DNA from: Montifringilla adamsi | Lineage: Eukaryota > Chordata > Aves > Passeriformes > Passeridae | Direction: 5' to 3' | Length of the DNA stretch: 64,000 nucleotides | Assembly: GCA_017590115.1 (NCBI GenBank) | Contig: JAGGNK010007004.1 | Location: 10,848,418 to 10,912,417 of the forward strand | Part shown: positions 41,601 to 56,600 of the stretch, one piece after another | How positions within the stretch are numbered: position 1 is the first letter of the stretch | Layout of the letters: each line of letters opens with the position of its first letter | Made by a program: the position numbers and the translations under genes | Notes under the pieces: model-generated | Databases searched by the model: none | What the model saw: the letters and a program-made list of their open reading frames with translations, nothing else | What the model was told of the DNA's origin: nothing

Positions 41601-44600
41601 TCTCATTTCCTTCTGCTGCTGAGGTAGTTTCTTCTGAGCTCTCTGAAATGCAGGCATTTTAGAAGACAGGAAAGAGCTGCTTGCTGTCTCATCTCAACAG
41701 CAGTTGCCATCACTTTACACTACAGCAGAAATGCCAAAAAGGAATATATGGGTCACAATTTAAGTGGCACTGTGGTTTTCTATAAGGCTGTTCCTGAAGC
41801 TGTTCCTGAAGGTATCTAACACATCCCTTCCCCAGCATGGCATCTGCAAGGTGCTAGCACCCCTTCAGTGAATAGGTCCACATTTATCTGAAGCTCTGGG
41901 TCTCTGGTTTACATTATTTATTCATGAGGCCACCTTGTTGGATATCCCAAAATACTTCTGAGGTGTGACTGCCACAGGCAAATAAAGCAAACTGGGGGAG
42001 TAAAAAAAGAAGGAAGGAAGAAAGTAATGGTGGGGAAACAGGTGTTCTTAATGTTGAGAGTTTCTCTGAAGGAGGGAAGATACTGCAATATGTGTAAATA
42101 AATAAAACCCTTTGTTTGTTCTATTTAGGTGGCTGAGAAATGATGGATGAGAGTGTCTGCATGGTTCAAGGTTTATATTTAACTTGCAATCTCATTTTTT
42201 TTACATTATGTCTAAGGCTCCTCAGGGTTTTTAAGAAGACTCAAAGTCAGGACATGAATGGGAAGAGGAGAATTGTAATGTGGTAACTGTGTTGAAACAA
42301 GCAGGTAGAAGTGTTCCCTGGAAGAAAGTTTTCTTGAGAGTGAAAATTATATCTAAAGAGCATTGGTTATGTGTATTTTACTCCTTGTGTGCCTCATATG
42401 ATTGGTATAGGATTCATTCACTATGTGGTGTATGACTGAAATGCAGAAGATATGCAAGTAGTTCAGTAAGTAAACAGGAATTTTGTATGGGAAATGTTAT
42501 GTGCACCAGCAGAATGTAGGGAAGGCAGAGTGCTAATACGTGGGAATGTGATAAATCAAGAAGTGCTGAGATTAGTGTGTTGTACTGAAGAGATCCCAGT
42601 AGGTGCATTTAGCACAGGGGAGTTGCCTCTGATGCACTGGAGCAGAGGCTGCAAGGCACAGCACTTGTGTGTGTGCTTCTGCTGCTCTTTGAAAAATAAA
42701 GACTTCATCTTCCTGCCTCTCAATGAGGTGGCTTGGAGAACTGCATGAGACTGTGTAGGTCTAAAATGTTTAGACAGATTTAACATTGACATGTTTGAGT
42801 TTTCTTAATTTCTGATTTTTTCTTTTTTTGTAGGTTTATAAAATTTCCCCCAAATTTGCTTTCTTGGTGACATCTGGTCCCTTTGTTTACACGGCAATAG
42901 CTGTCATAAATGTGCTTGTGAACAGCAGTCTTCTTCGTGGGGAGGCCCCCATCATCCTCTCACTGCATCCTTCTTTCACTGTGCCAGACAACAGGTTCCA
43001 GGTTCAGACAGGTGAGTTCCTCCTGACACAGAGGGGAAAAGGTAGCTTCCTGTTGAGTCAAACTTCATTTGCAATGCAAGGTTGAGTAAAACCCTCTGCT
43101 CTACTGTGAATCTTAATTCTTTTTGTTAATGACATAATTTACAGGTCAGTGGCAGAGAGGTGGTAAATTGTAAATAATTAACCCCATCACTTAGTGTTTT
43201 TTTCAGGATTTTTTTTTTGGTACATTGCAAAATAGTTGTGCTCTTTCTCTTGCTTCTCAAGGTGAGAAGAGACAAAAAAAATCTATGAAATATTCATTCA
43301 TAAAATCACAGTGCAGCTACTTTGTAATGCTTGTGTCAATTTCAGATTAAACTTATGTTAAAAGCTGCCTTTTGTGTGTTGTCGTGATGTAGGAGAATTG
43401 GTGAACAGGAGGATTGATTTCTTGTGTATAACATGAGCAGGAGGATTGCTTATGTAGTATTCAGCTTTCCATGGCTGCTGTATTTCAGCAGTTCATGCAA
43501 AGTTTGATTGCTAATAATCTAAAGCAAAATAGTACCCATGTAATAGATTTTGAGAGTCAGTGTTGTCATTGAAAATCTTCTTTGGGCCCTGTTTGCATGA
43601 TAAAACTGCTTGCCTGGTTGGTTGGCTGTCATGAGGTAGTGACAGGGACTGAGAATACAAGCAGAGTTAATAAATGTCAGCATGGTACTTTTGTTCAGAT
43701 ATGCTTGTGTGTGCTATTTATGCTCTGTTAATAATTGTATGGTAAGACATCACTTCAACTACGCAGGTGCGATGTCTTTTTCCACTGCTTAACGTGGTTA
43801 TACAGATAGACAGGAGTTGTATTTTTTGGGTTTGAACCTTGTGTAATATTGCTATTAGGATCTGTAAGCTAACTAGCATTTCTTCGGGTAAGACTGTATG
43901 TGGAAATCCACAGATGTGCATGTAGTTAAGGTCTGTGTGCCTGATCACGTTCCTCTTCACTCACTCTTTCTACCTTGTGGTCTTTCTTTCTCTCTTCTGA
44001 ACTTAAAGATGTCTATATCTAAGTTTAACAGATAGCTTACTAAGTGTTTTGAAAGTATTAGACCAATGCTAATAATGGATCCAATATGTAGCCTTTTAGG
44101 CAAGCTAAATATTGTATTTCAGGCTACAAGAAAGAGATATTTGTTGCTTCGTTTTCTGATGATTTTCATGGATTGGCTGGGTGCTTAAGATTTCAGTGTG
44201 GCCAATTCAGTGGTCAGATGAGGTGAAGTTAGCCACATGTATGTAGTGAAGGTCTTTTAGTATACAAGAGGAAACAGTGGGTATTTTGTCACTAGTACCT
44301 TTGAGAGATCTAATTACTGCTGCTACCAATCTTAGAGTAGAGAATTTAACGTAGCAACACAAAATGTATTTTTAATGTATTTTCATCTGGTGTTTCGCTG
44401 AATGAGTCCTGAGCTTCATGAAAGAAGAATATGATAGCCCTGTGAATTCTGTTGCTTGTTTTGTTCTCTCTCATGGAAGAACTTTTCTGTAGGAGTAATT
44501 GCCCCTTTGCTTTCAGTGCTTCAGTTTGTACCTCGAAACGTGGATATTGGATTCTGCACCTTTAGCCAGCGCATTGAGAGAGGGCTGACAATGGCATTCG

Positions 44601-47600
44601 TGGAGGTGAACAAGCACCAGGAGTTCTACAATTTCACTGTGCAGGTGAGAGGATGGGCATATTTTGTGTCTGCCCTCTTCCCCCCTCACCTTTGCTTGTC
44701 CTGTGTTTCATCCAGACAATAAAATGAGTTAAGTGTTCTCTGGCTGTCACTTGCAGTCTAGGTCATGTAGAACTATGAGGCTTTGTCATGAAGTCAGTTG
44801 GGATTTTCCCCCTAAAAAATAATATGGCACAACATGTTACAAGCTTTTACAAGCTTTTTGAAAAAATGATCCAAGGTGATGGTTTATATCTAAAAGCATT
44901 ATTGAATATGATAGAGTTTATAATTTCTCAAATAAAAACTGTTCCAGCCCTTACCAGAGTCACTCATAGTTTACTATAAAAGACTAAGGTGTGGTTAAAA
45001 GGTTTTTGTTGAAAGAAAGCTTTCAGGTCTCATTGCCATGCTGGAGACCCTGTTAGGGAATATAGGAGTTACATGACCCTGCCATCATGTGAGCAAACAT
45101 GCTAGTTGCTTCTGAGGTCTAGAAATACTTTTAGTATACGATGTCTGTGACAGCTGCTACTGGAACTTCGCACATGAAAGGTGTTGCACATGTGCAGAGC
45201 CCTGAACCACACAGCAGAGCTTAGAGCTCCCTGGAAAGTCAGTAATTCCATTTAGTGAGATCAACTCCCTCTTCTATTTGAATTCTTAAATTTAATCTAA
45301 CTTTGTTGTAATACCAAACTCAGTAAAAATTTTATTATGTTGTTTAACTGATGCCATAAATACCCATCTGTTGTACCCTAAAATAAATTCAGGAAGAAAA
45401 ATGACAAATTTTAGAGTATCTAAAGTACTGTGTAGTACATATAGAAGAGTGCTCAGAACTTCAAGCACAGTGTTACTGCATAGACTGAAGACAGAATATG
45501 CAAAACAATTTCTTGGACTATCAGCTTAGCCAACTTAAAATACTTCCTATTTTTCAGAAGAGGTTTATCTACATGAATACAGTTGCTGTGTATATTGGTG
45601 CCACAAAAAGGCTTCTAACAACTGGTGCGTTTGGGTGTGCATGGTGCAGGAGATTTTTACCAAGAGAACAACCATTTTCAGAACTTTTTTTTGCAGTAAT
45701 CCCTTCTGTTCCATGCAGTTTGGCATTCATCTAAGACTTATTTACAACTAGATTTATTTTGCTGTCTGTCTTGCTAGGTGGTTTTTTCTCATCATTTTGT
45801 GGGCTGTAGCTGTCAGATCATTCTGGATTATGATTGCCCTTAAAGGATGACTTTTGAAGAGGAATGCACATGTAACTTTGCCTCTTCTGAGACTTAGCTG
45901 GTTGAACCAGTCTGGAACAGATGTTCCTCTGTCTTGATGTGAATTGCCCCCCTCTTCATGTAAGAGGAAAAAGAAAAATCTGTCAAGGAAGGGATGGAAA
46001 TGGCAGTGATTTGATTTTGCTGACCCTGCTTCAATGCTATCTTTTCAGATACTGAATATAACTCTAAGCAGGCCTGGGGTGGCGTTTCGACAGGGCCCTG
46101 TGAGCATTGTTTTTGCCATCCGAGATAGGGATGGTTTTCTAAATGGGTCTGAAGTCAGCGAGCAGCTCAGGAACTTGTCTGTGGTGGAATTCAGCTTCTA
46201 TCTGGGCTTTCCTGTGCAGCAGATTGCTGAACGTAAGTATTTGCTGTTTTCCAATACTGCAAAATACTTCTGTCCAGTATTTTCCCTCTCTGCAGTTTTA
46301 AAATTATTTCTTGCATACGTGATAATGCAGCTTCATGTACCTAACTTGAATCATGAGTTCTGCAGGGCAAATCTGCCTCTTTCTGATCACATTTTGGTGC
46401 TACAGCATCTTGCTGCTTTTGTCATCATACTTTCCTTTTGTGCTGGGTCAGTTGTGCTTAACCTGGCTTTGTCAGTTCATTGGTCTTAGTCCAGGTCTAA
46501 AAATAAGAAAATCACTTAGATCAGTATTGCTGTGAAGTGCAGTCCAAGGTGTGTCTCTGTGCTTATGCCTAGAAAGGCCTTTTCTAATTCTCAGGATGGT
46601 TCAGCGTTGTGCTGCCCTTAACCATGTCTCTGACTTCTAGAAACTCCTGGGACACTAGCTACATAAGTTGGTATTTGCCCATACAGTCTGAATTAATTTG
46701 TCCATGCAATCTGTTATGTTTTAAGGTATTACCTTTCTCATTTTTTATGTGCATTTGCATGGCAAGTCTTTTTTTTTCAGACCACCATCATCCTAAACGT
46801 AAATGAGTGGGAACTGCCTGCATAATAGAGCTTGCTTGACACTTGGCCGTGACAACTTATGTTTGGTTAGATTTTGCAGATGACTCAGGAACATGAGCAA
46901 GATCATGGGACAATAGTACTTGCCTTTTCCTGCTGGTGGGTGTCATTGACTCAGTCCATTAATTCCCCATTTCTCCTATCTCACCATGCTTTTTAATTTT
47001 TGGAGTTATTTCTGTGAGCTGTAGTTTACAGTAGATATATACACAGTGAGTTTTACAATATAGTTAAACATTTAGTGGAAAATCAGGTCTAATAGCTGGT
47101 GTTCATTATGCAGCTGTGTGTGTCAGTGAAAATACTGTAAAGAGAGTCACTGTCAACAGAAAAGTTGTTGTCCTTAACAGCTTTCGATCTAGGTAAGATG
47201 ACTGCACAGGATACTTCCCCATTTACGGGATGCACTCTGAGCATACTAATTTTTTGAAGCTTTTTATTTAATGTTTTCAGCATTTTTGATCCCTCTACTC
47301 CCATAATCAAATAAAAGATGTATGAGGTTGTTGACACATTGCTGTTAAACATTTCTGTTCTCATTTAGTCTCACAGAGAGTGTGAGCTCTATGCAGTGAT
47401 AGGTCTGTTTAGTGAAGCCAGGACCAAGTCTTGAGAATCCCTGTCCATAGATGACTAGCATTTCTTTTTATCTGGGAAGCCACAGAACAGCTCACACTGT
47501 GGGCTGTGGTCACCTCTCTTTACTCTGTGTCCTCTCTTTTATGCATTTGAGCTTGAGTCTCTGGTAATAGTTTTCGTTTTGAGGGATGCTTTTTTTCCTG

Positions 47601-50600
47601 TGATGTAAGAGCCTACATCAGCTCTTACAGCTTTTAGTTTTGTCCACATCTTCTGAAATTATATTTGTAGTGGTTTTGCAGGTTGCCCCTTGCTGAGAAT
47701 CCATCTTCTGGATTGTGTAATGGAGCTACAGTGCAACTAAGTGACAACAGAATTTCTGCCAAGGCTGGTGTAGCCTGAAAGAGGGGCTGGTTCAAGGAGG
47801 AAGACATTCCTGTTAAAGATGAATGTACATGGTTCTCCTTGGGCTTCGAACTAGATGACCCCAAAGGTCTCTTACAAACCAAACAATTCCATGATTCTGT
47901 TTTCCTTTCTTGATGGTACTTAGGAAATTTGAAATTACTTTAATGCTCATGTCAGGAGCTGTCCCTGTGTTTGTTACCTGCATGTGTACAGTGCCTGGTC
48001 AGTGGGGATGATGCCAGTGCCAGTGGAGCCCTGTGGTCACTCACATGTCAATAACAAAACGAAATAAAGTAGGATGAGTGGAGAGCTCAGAATTTTAGGA
48101 ACTATGAGATCTTCCCAAAGATTGCAGTGTAGAAAACGTGAGGATTTGGTGGATAAGATGTCCTAAATTAAGGAACATCTTGTCAGCATTTGACTTGCTT
48201 GCTGTTAGAGGAACTCACATTTACTACAGATGGAGCCCATTGTAGGACAGCACATTTGGGTTTGAATGGGTCCAGTTTGGTCTCAGTAGTGCTTTAACAG
48301 GCTCTGGTGCTATTTGGGAAGTTGGCAAAGTGGGAACATAGTTTCTCAGATTACTAGAGCTGTGTGTCCTTCTGTCAGCAGGCACAGAAATGATGAATGT
48401 AGTTCAGACTCTTTTATCAGTGAGACAATCACAGCAAGTTATTTTGAGCTGTTCCTACAGTTTTTTACACTGCTGCTGTGACTGGATTTTGAGCCTAAGG
48501 GTTTTAGATCTTCAGATTCAGAGCCAAAAATCCTGTCCAAAGGCTCAGCAGCATTGGACAGATCCTTCCTGAAACATCTCATTCAGCAGACTGTTGAGGG
48601 TGACCAACAGGCAGATCCTCAAAGCTACTTTAGCAGGGAGATGCCTTAGATGTTTTTGTTTTCTAGGCCCTGAACTCCGCATTGATACTTTGCCTTGCTC
48701 TACAGAGCAACTGTAGCAGGGAAGGTGTTAGAACACCTTAGATTGATATAGCTGCTTCGGTCTGTGCCAATTAATATGCAAACCTCTGTTTTCAGTGTGA
48801 TTTTTTTTTCTAGGAATGTTGGATATTTACATGTAAACCATCTGTGTCTGTTAGTGTTCATATGTAAATATGAAATGTTCCATGTCATACTATTCTGTGC
48901 CATTTATGCCTTAGTTTATCAGGCATGCTAACAACTAATACTCTTGCTGGTGACTTTTCATATTCCCTTAAGGACTGTGTGCATGATCTTGTAAATTTTG
49001 TACTTGCATCTGAAGAAATTAATTGTGGGTGAGCTGGGTGCCAGGGCTCAACCCCCAGCTTTGGGGATTGAAGTTGGTCATACCCAAGAAAAGCTACTTG
49101 TGCATCTCTGCATTGTTAAGTGAGACCTTGACATCAATATCTCAAATATGAACTTTGTTCCAAAGAGTGTATTTGCTCCTTGCCACTTGTTCACTTTGCA
49201 TTGTCTTTCACACACTGTCCTCTCATGGTTTTTATTCACATAAATAATATGTCCTGTTTATAATTTTAACTGTGTGGTTTGTCCCATCATTAACACCAGG
49301 AATTCTTTGTCAGTTTTTTCCCCACTCACATAGAGTCAGGATCAGGAGTGAAAGTTGTTTGGCAGGTGTGGACTGTTCTTTGCAGGAATAGGGTTGTGAA
49401 AATGGCAAAACCTGGAAACTTCCAGATTTTCTTCTTTCCTCACAAGACTTCTAGGTGATTTGAGCAACATGTTTCTATTGAAATGTCCAGTTTACACCTT
49501 CCTCATGCTTATTTTTCATCGTCCATCTTACAGCTCATGTTTCAGATTGTAAATTGGTTAGATGGTCATGACCTACAAGTCAGCAGAAAGAAAACCAAGT
49601 CTAATCATTAAAAATAAGCGGAAACTATATATTTGGCATTTCTTTATGGCTAGCAGATTTCTTGGAGGACCAGTAAAGGACTAGTTGTGGAGTAGATGGC
49701 AATATTTGCCTTCATGAACTTACCCTGAATAAAGCTCTTTGTTTTTATTAGGACTTTAAGTAGAGAGAATCACCTTGGGAGTTGCTATTTTTTCAGTTCT
49801 AAGTAGCACTTTGATGCGTGTCATCTATTTTGGCTGTCTTGGAGATGTTGCAAGGCCCATAGGATAAATATAAAATTGTATTATATGGTCCAAGGACTGC
49901 AGAAATATTTGGCAAATTTTTTTGGGTGGATTTTGGATCAGGTTTGAAACAGACACAGTGTGTTTCTATTGCCCGCACCCCAGTATCTGCATGGAATCTT
50001 ATTTTACATTTAATGCCTTCTCATTTCAAATATTGCATTCCCTCCATGCTTTCTACTGCTGTTCTCCATTGATCAGAAATAAGAATGATCAGCATGACAC
50101 CAGTTCTATCATGCATGGACCCACACATCTGTAGGAGAGAGTCAGAGATCCTTAGAACATCTGGCAATGGCCATGCTCCCTGAGTGGTGTGCTTTAGGCT
50201 GCTGTCAGTAGGTGTGTGGGTGAGCAGGTGACCCTTTCCCTTTTCATTCAGCACCAAATCGATGCTGTTACATGGCATGGTGCTCCAGGGCTGCCTGTTA
50301 GCATCTACTAATGATGCCAGCATCTACTTCATTAATGCATCCAGAGTCATTAGCAGACCAGCTGCAATCTAGCTAATAATTGCATTTTGTCTATCCAGCT
50401 TCCCCCTCAGAATAACAATCAGTCATAGCTGTTTGTAATTGTTAGTTCCAGAGGACATCAGAAATCTTGCAAATTTGATCTTACTGCAGTGCTGAGACTC
50501 CAGATGAGCCCAAGGTCAGGGAGACACTAGAGTGACCTGTGGTATAAGAATTGGAACCTGGATTTGCTGACTTCTGCCAATTTTCAGCATTCTTTGTCAG

Positions 50601-53600
50601 GTTTTAGAACCTAGTCTTAGTTGGCAATGATCACAGCACATCTTCCTTTTCAATGTCAAGATTTTCTGCTCAAGTTGGTTTATTTTTAAGTTGCATTAAT
50701 TCTGTGAAAAGTTTAAATGAATAGTCACCCAGCAATTTGCATGAATTAAATCATTTTCAAGTACTAATTAGAAAAAGTGTGAAGAGCACAGTAAGTATTG
50801 AAGCAAAACATGATTTTGGGTTAAAGAAGAAAAAACTCACAATTTTTAGGAGTTCAAAGCATTATGGTCACTGGAAGGTTTTTGATTTCCTTATCATGCT
50901 CTTTCCATGACTTGGAAAACAACAGAATCAGTTTTCAGTTTAGTTTATGCTTTTTTTGTTCAGCTTCCATTTCTAAATTGAAGCAAACAATTACATGACT
51001 AGAGTAAATAGAATTTCAGTCTAAAAGCTACAATCAGAAGAATCAAGTTGCAGGATGCCAAAAATAAATGGGTGTGTTTAAATGGACTCTGAGGTGCTTT
51101 TTGCTTGTCTGAGAGTTTTGGAAATTTAATGCATCGTGATCACTTACATAGAGGGCCAGGTTTTCCTGTTCAGAAAAAAAGGACCATGTTCTAGCACCCT
51201 TCTGAATAATAACTCACAGAGTACCAGCCAGGTAGTCTTCTTGAAGCTAGTGGTGCTATTACTGAAATAAAGGTGGAATAACCAGATTTTCTTTTATTTT
51301 TTTCTTCCAATAGGAGTTAGTTATATATCTGTGAAAATAAAAGGTAAAATGTACTAATGATTATTTTGCTTTTAGCTTAACCAAAAAATTCCTAAGCTTT
51401 TTAACGGGCAAAAGAATCAGATGTACACTGACAGAGAATGACTTGTCTACAAATTCTTGAATCATTAAATTAGAAAAACTTCAATTTTCTACTTCCCTGA
51501 AACGTGGAGTAGTGGCAAACTAGTCCACAACTGTAGACATCTTTATTCTAAATTGGTCCAGCATGGGCCAGGTCATTTAATTGTTATGTGCTGCGTTCTT
51601 TGTGTTCATGAAATGGTTTAAAAATTAACCTTTGTATAATGCTTAACAAAATGCATCTGGATTAAATATTTTGAGAAAGTTAAGACCATTCTTCTTCCTT
51701 ATTGCCATAGTGAAGCTTAAGACTTCCCTTGAGGAAACTGTTGGCCCAGCCCCCATGTTCACTTCATTCCCAACATGTCTTTACTGCTCTCCAGTGGAAG
51801 CCTTGGGAAAAATCTTATCTCTGCTGAACTCAGTAGAAACTCAGACTGTTTTTCTTGCTGGTGCAAGGATTTCCCTCTGCAGCAGAGCTTTTTTTTTGAA
51901 AAATTGAGACATTAGGAAGTTTGGAGCCACCAAGCCAAGCAGAAAAGCCACGAGGTTTGTCTACAGAAGTGTTTCTACATGTGGTTATTTGTGGGTTTTG
52001 TAAAAAAAATTAATTATCAAGGTGGTGGTTTTTTAAATGCTTCCCCCTGCACAAGGCTGGAACACAAATCATATGTGTTTAGTTCTCTGCTTTACATTTA
52101 CTGTTTCCTTGTAGTTTCTGCCTCAGAGAAGGTCTTACTTTCATCCTGAGACACTCACGAGTTGCCTCACTGCCCTTTGAGCAAGAGTCTGATCCTGCAG
52201 CTAGCTCGGTAGGAGTCACAACTCAGACAGTGAGCTTTTACATTCCTGGGAGCAATGACCTCGCTGCAGCAGCTTGGAGTCTTTCACGTAATAAATCTGT
52301 TTCAGTCAGCTTCTTTTTGTTAGAGACAAACTCAGCAGTGTACACTGGGAGTACTTCCCTTGCCATTGTGTCTGCATTGCCTCAGGAGCAGAAATGCATC
52401 TGTGTAAATAAGATGCTTGCTGACAGTATAAATTATGTAGTGGCTTCTGGTTTTGTGTATGTTGTTTAGAAAACTGTTCTTACGGATGTTTTTCCTCCAT
52501 TCTGTTTTTTCTTCAGCCTTTCATTATCCCAAGCTTAATGTGTCCCAGTTGATGAAATCTTCCTGGGTGAGAACAGGTACGTATGTTCTCTGTAAGTAAA
52601 AGTGCAATTAGTTTTGGTAGTGGTATAACTAGCCTGCATAAATATCAGTAGCTTAGGGGTGCTGCATTTTTATGAGGTAATAACATGTCTGAGCTGAATA
52701 AATTCTAAAACCAAAGGCCCAATGACCTGGAATATCTGGGAAATATAAATCCCTGGTCTAGAATTAACTACTGAAATTCCTTGATAATGCACACAAAGCA
52801 CTTTTTGTCTATAAGGCAGTTCATTCTTAGTAAAACAGCTCAGACTGTCGGACATAAAGTATCTGCACTGCATGTTGTCAATATGCCACATTGATTTTTA
52901 GGTATCAATTTTAACTGAAAATTAAAGTTTTATTTGTGTGACACTTTCTACCAAAACATGCTCAGAATAAAACAGAGTGAAAATAGATTAATTCTCAGTA
53001 CACGAAAGAGTTTTATCACATTTCATTGATCTCTTCTGGTTCGTTCACAGAAGATCCCTCCCACTAAAGTCTTCTGAATGTTTTATTCTGTAATTTACAG
53101 ATGTGCTTGAGCTCTCACATTTAGGTGCTCAAAGGCTGTAGAGGTTGCCTCCCTCCTGTAGGTCTTACCTGCTGCTTTTAAGCCTGACTGGTGGGGAGGC
53201 TTTGCCTACCAAACTTGTTCGTAGGGTGCAGGTGCCCCACTGGATACACTCTTGTTTTCCTACAACTTGTATCACCTCTAGTTCACCTATTGTATGGACT
53301 TGCTTCTTTTTTCAGGTTTCCCTGTCTCCTCCCACCAGTCACCACTTTACTCTTTAAGCAGGAAACCAAATTGCACCTCAGTTTCTGATGCCCACATAGT
53401 TTGTTTCAGAGAAGAAAGATTTAGAATTTCAGATAATGCTCACTGTGTGTGTCTCGTAACCAGTGGCATCCTTCCTTAGAGATTTATGTTGGGTTTTTTT
53501 GGCTACACCTGCTCCCTCTCTTGCTTAGCCTTAGGTTTGTCCATTGCTGCTGAAAATTCCCTTAGCTCCTGCAGTAAAAAAAGGGTTCTTCCAGCTCTGA

Positions 53601-56600
53601 AATCACATCCCCTTGGGTTTTGATAAACTTCTGCCTGTAAGATTTTGGAAGTCAATTGCAGCAACTTTTTTGTTTTTCCTCTGCAGAGGAATTTTTTGTA
53701 GTCTCAGTTCTTGCAGGATTCTGGGAAGAGCTAGTGGACTTTGGCTGGGTCATTGCTTTCAGTCAGTGTTTTGTATTTTAAGGGTGATGAATCATGACAT
53801 GGGAAAATTGAAGAATCTATGCATGTAAAGATTTTTAATATCAAATTACCCAGTTATATGCGCATGTATCCCAGTAGTCATAAAAAGCTGGGATATACAG
53901 TGTTCTCCCTCTGTTGTAGAATACAATTCATGCTATTAAACATAATTTATTGATACTGAAATCCAATACACAGGCAAGAACACTTTTCTGCTTGGTGTAT
54001 ATAATAGCCTTAGGTCACTATCTGTTTTGCTATTTAATTCTGAGATACTTAGTCTGTGATTGAATTTAGAAGACAAATGCTGTTGATCTCAGTGAGAAAT
54101 CATGAAAATGTTTCCTTTCTCTGACATCTACAGTGAAAGCTTCAAATTGAAAAAGTGGCTTTAATAAATTTGGTTTAAAATGTCAAAAAATTAAAATCAT
54201 ATTTATTTTATCTAACTGGTAATTTATTTTATTTAGCTGGTGCTTTTTATTAAGCTCTACATTTAAAAAAATAAATGTGGAAACACAGAAAAAGCTACTT
54301 TTAAAAAATACATGTATTTTTAGTGGAGGAGAATTAAAGCTGAATTTATTTGATGCAGTCAGCAGTGAGTTGGTTTGCTGTCCTGGAGGACTGTTCAGTT
54401 GCTTCATTTGAATGGCTACTGCTCCATTCACTCCACATTTCTCCAACTGGATGCCATCTTGCTAGTAAAAGGCCATCCTTTTTTTCATCTTCCTTCAGGG
54501 ATTCCTCTCAGCATTAGCTGCCCCAGTGACCCAGGGTACCTGGTTGCCAAGTGAGCAGGGCTGCAAACCTTTTTTTTTTTTTTTTTTTTTTTTGCTGTGA
54601 TTGGCATACTTGTTAATCTTATCTGGGGAAGTTGCATTTGAATACACAGCTTCATTCATGTCCTGCTGTTCTACTTTTTCTCCAGGACTCTGAACCCTTG
54701 CCCTCCCCATCTCCAGCTCATCACTTCTGAACACAACCCTTTTGACTGCAATTAGTTGAAGCAGATGATTTAGACTAAGTTTTCTCTTTTAGCAGTTTTT
54801 AAAAATTCATTGAATGCTCATGGTTTTATGCATTTTTAGAGTTGAAATAGTTGCCTTATTATCCTGGGTCTGTCTAGCCTGGTTAAGGTTAAAAAAAAAT
54901 CCTCTGCTGATTTTTTTTTTCCCCCAAATTATTTATTTTTACTTTTTCCCACCAAATGTCTCCCTTTTCCAGCAAGTAACCTCCACTTGAACAGGTCAGA
55001 ATTCCCATTTAAATACAGGTGCTCTTGAATTATCCCTGAGCTGTCCCAGGGTGACTCAAAGATTGTAATTGAAGTTGTGGAGAAGAAACTGAGAAGTTTT
55101 ACTAATGAATTTGTTTTCTTGGGTGGCTTTGTGTGCCATGCAGTTCTCCTGGGTGTTGTGGACCAGCGAATTCAGGAGGAAGTGTTCCGGGCCGAGATGG
55201 AGCGGAAGCTCGCTCACCTCTTCAACGAGGCTTTGCTCAGAGGCAGGATCTGGAGACGGGCCAGTTTTGCAGGCAGCAACATTGTGCAGGTATTAAGAGC
55301 TCAAAATCAGAGGTTGGAAAATAAAGTATAATAAATTACTGAATTAGTTAACATGAGTGTTAACAAAGTGTTCAGGTTTTGAGTTGAGAAGTGTGACTCA
55401 AAAGCACGTGTCACCTTTAGCTACTTGGTGATACTTGTGTTTTGCACCTAAAATATGGGTCTTCTTTCAAGCACCACATATGTCTTTTAAGCTAAACATA
55501 ACAAATGCAAATGACTGATTAAGTGCCTACTAAAAATTTCTGATGGCTTCTTAGAAACAACAGTGAAAATTGTTCTGCCAACATCTTATTTTAAAAATGT
55601 TCTCTCTTGTTTGGCTTACATGAGGCACCTAGCAAAAGGAGACAGGATGATCATCTGAAAAACATTTATCTCCTGGGACAGCTACTTCACAGCTCTCTGT
55701 GATGTTTTGGCAGTTGTGTAGAAATACAAAGTAGAATCGTGTGCGTCTTGGTGCAGCAGTAGAGTAGTACATTCTACCCCTTAACTTCTTATTTGTTGCA
55801 GTACTACTGGTCACAGGGTTGGATTTCAGGTTAAAATGAATAATCATACCAAATTATGCACACATAGCAACTTCTGTTATCTGGACTCCAGTGCTGCTTT
55901 AGAGTTGCAGAGTCACAGGTGGATTTATTCACATAAAGTCCAGGAAGATTTGGCTATTTAATTTAAAGTTTTAAATTCTGAGGTGTTCTTTCTAGTCAGT
56001 TCCACAATCTGAAAGCCAAAGTACTTTTTTAATGGCTCATCTTCTTAAAAATTAGCTTTTCCAGCTAATTCATTGACAGTTGGTTTACCTCCCAGATGCC
56101 CTTTTTGCATTTCAGACCTATTGTCTTTATTTAATTTAATCCTATGGTTTTTGCTACCACTTAAATTTTCAGATGTTGGGATATTCTTACTTCTGCTTTC
56201 CTTTCTCAGAAGCATCTGTTTCAGTAATAGAGATTTTATTTTATTTTTCTTCTGTACAGCTTGAATTGTTGCAAATAGGTGTCTGCTTCACATCTCCTAT
56301 TCCCATCACCTCTTATTGCACTTTGTTCATTATGCTTTTGTCCTCCTTTTTGCATATAAATTAAACAAATATTCCTTATGTTGCTGGTGAAGATACCACA
56401 GCCAATAAAATGTGTATGTATGGATTACAGTTTTATGACTTTGCACAATAAAGCTCAGTTAATTTATTTTTTTCATGCACAAAGTTATGGACACATCCTT
56501 TTTAGATAAGGAGTATGGTATTTTGGAAAGTGAAAATACAGCAGTTTTCTTTTGACTTTGTATTATGTACTGGGACACAAGATGAGGTCTGCAGCTCGTG

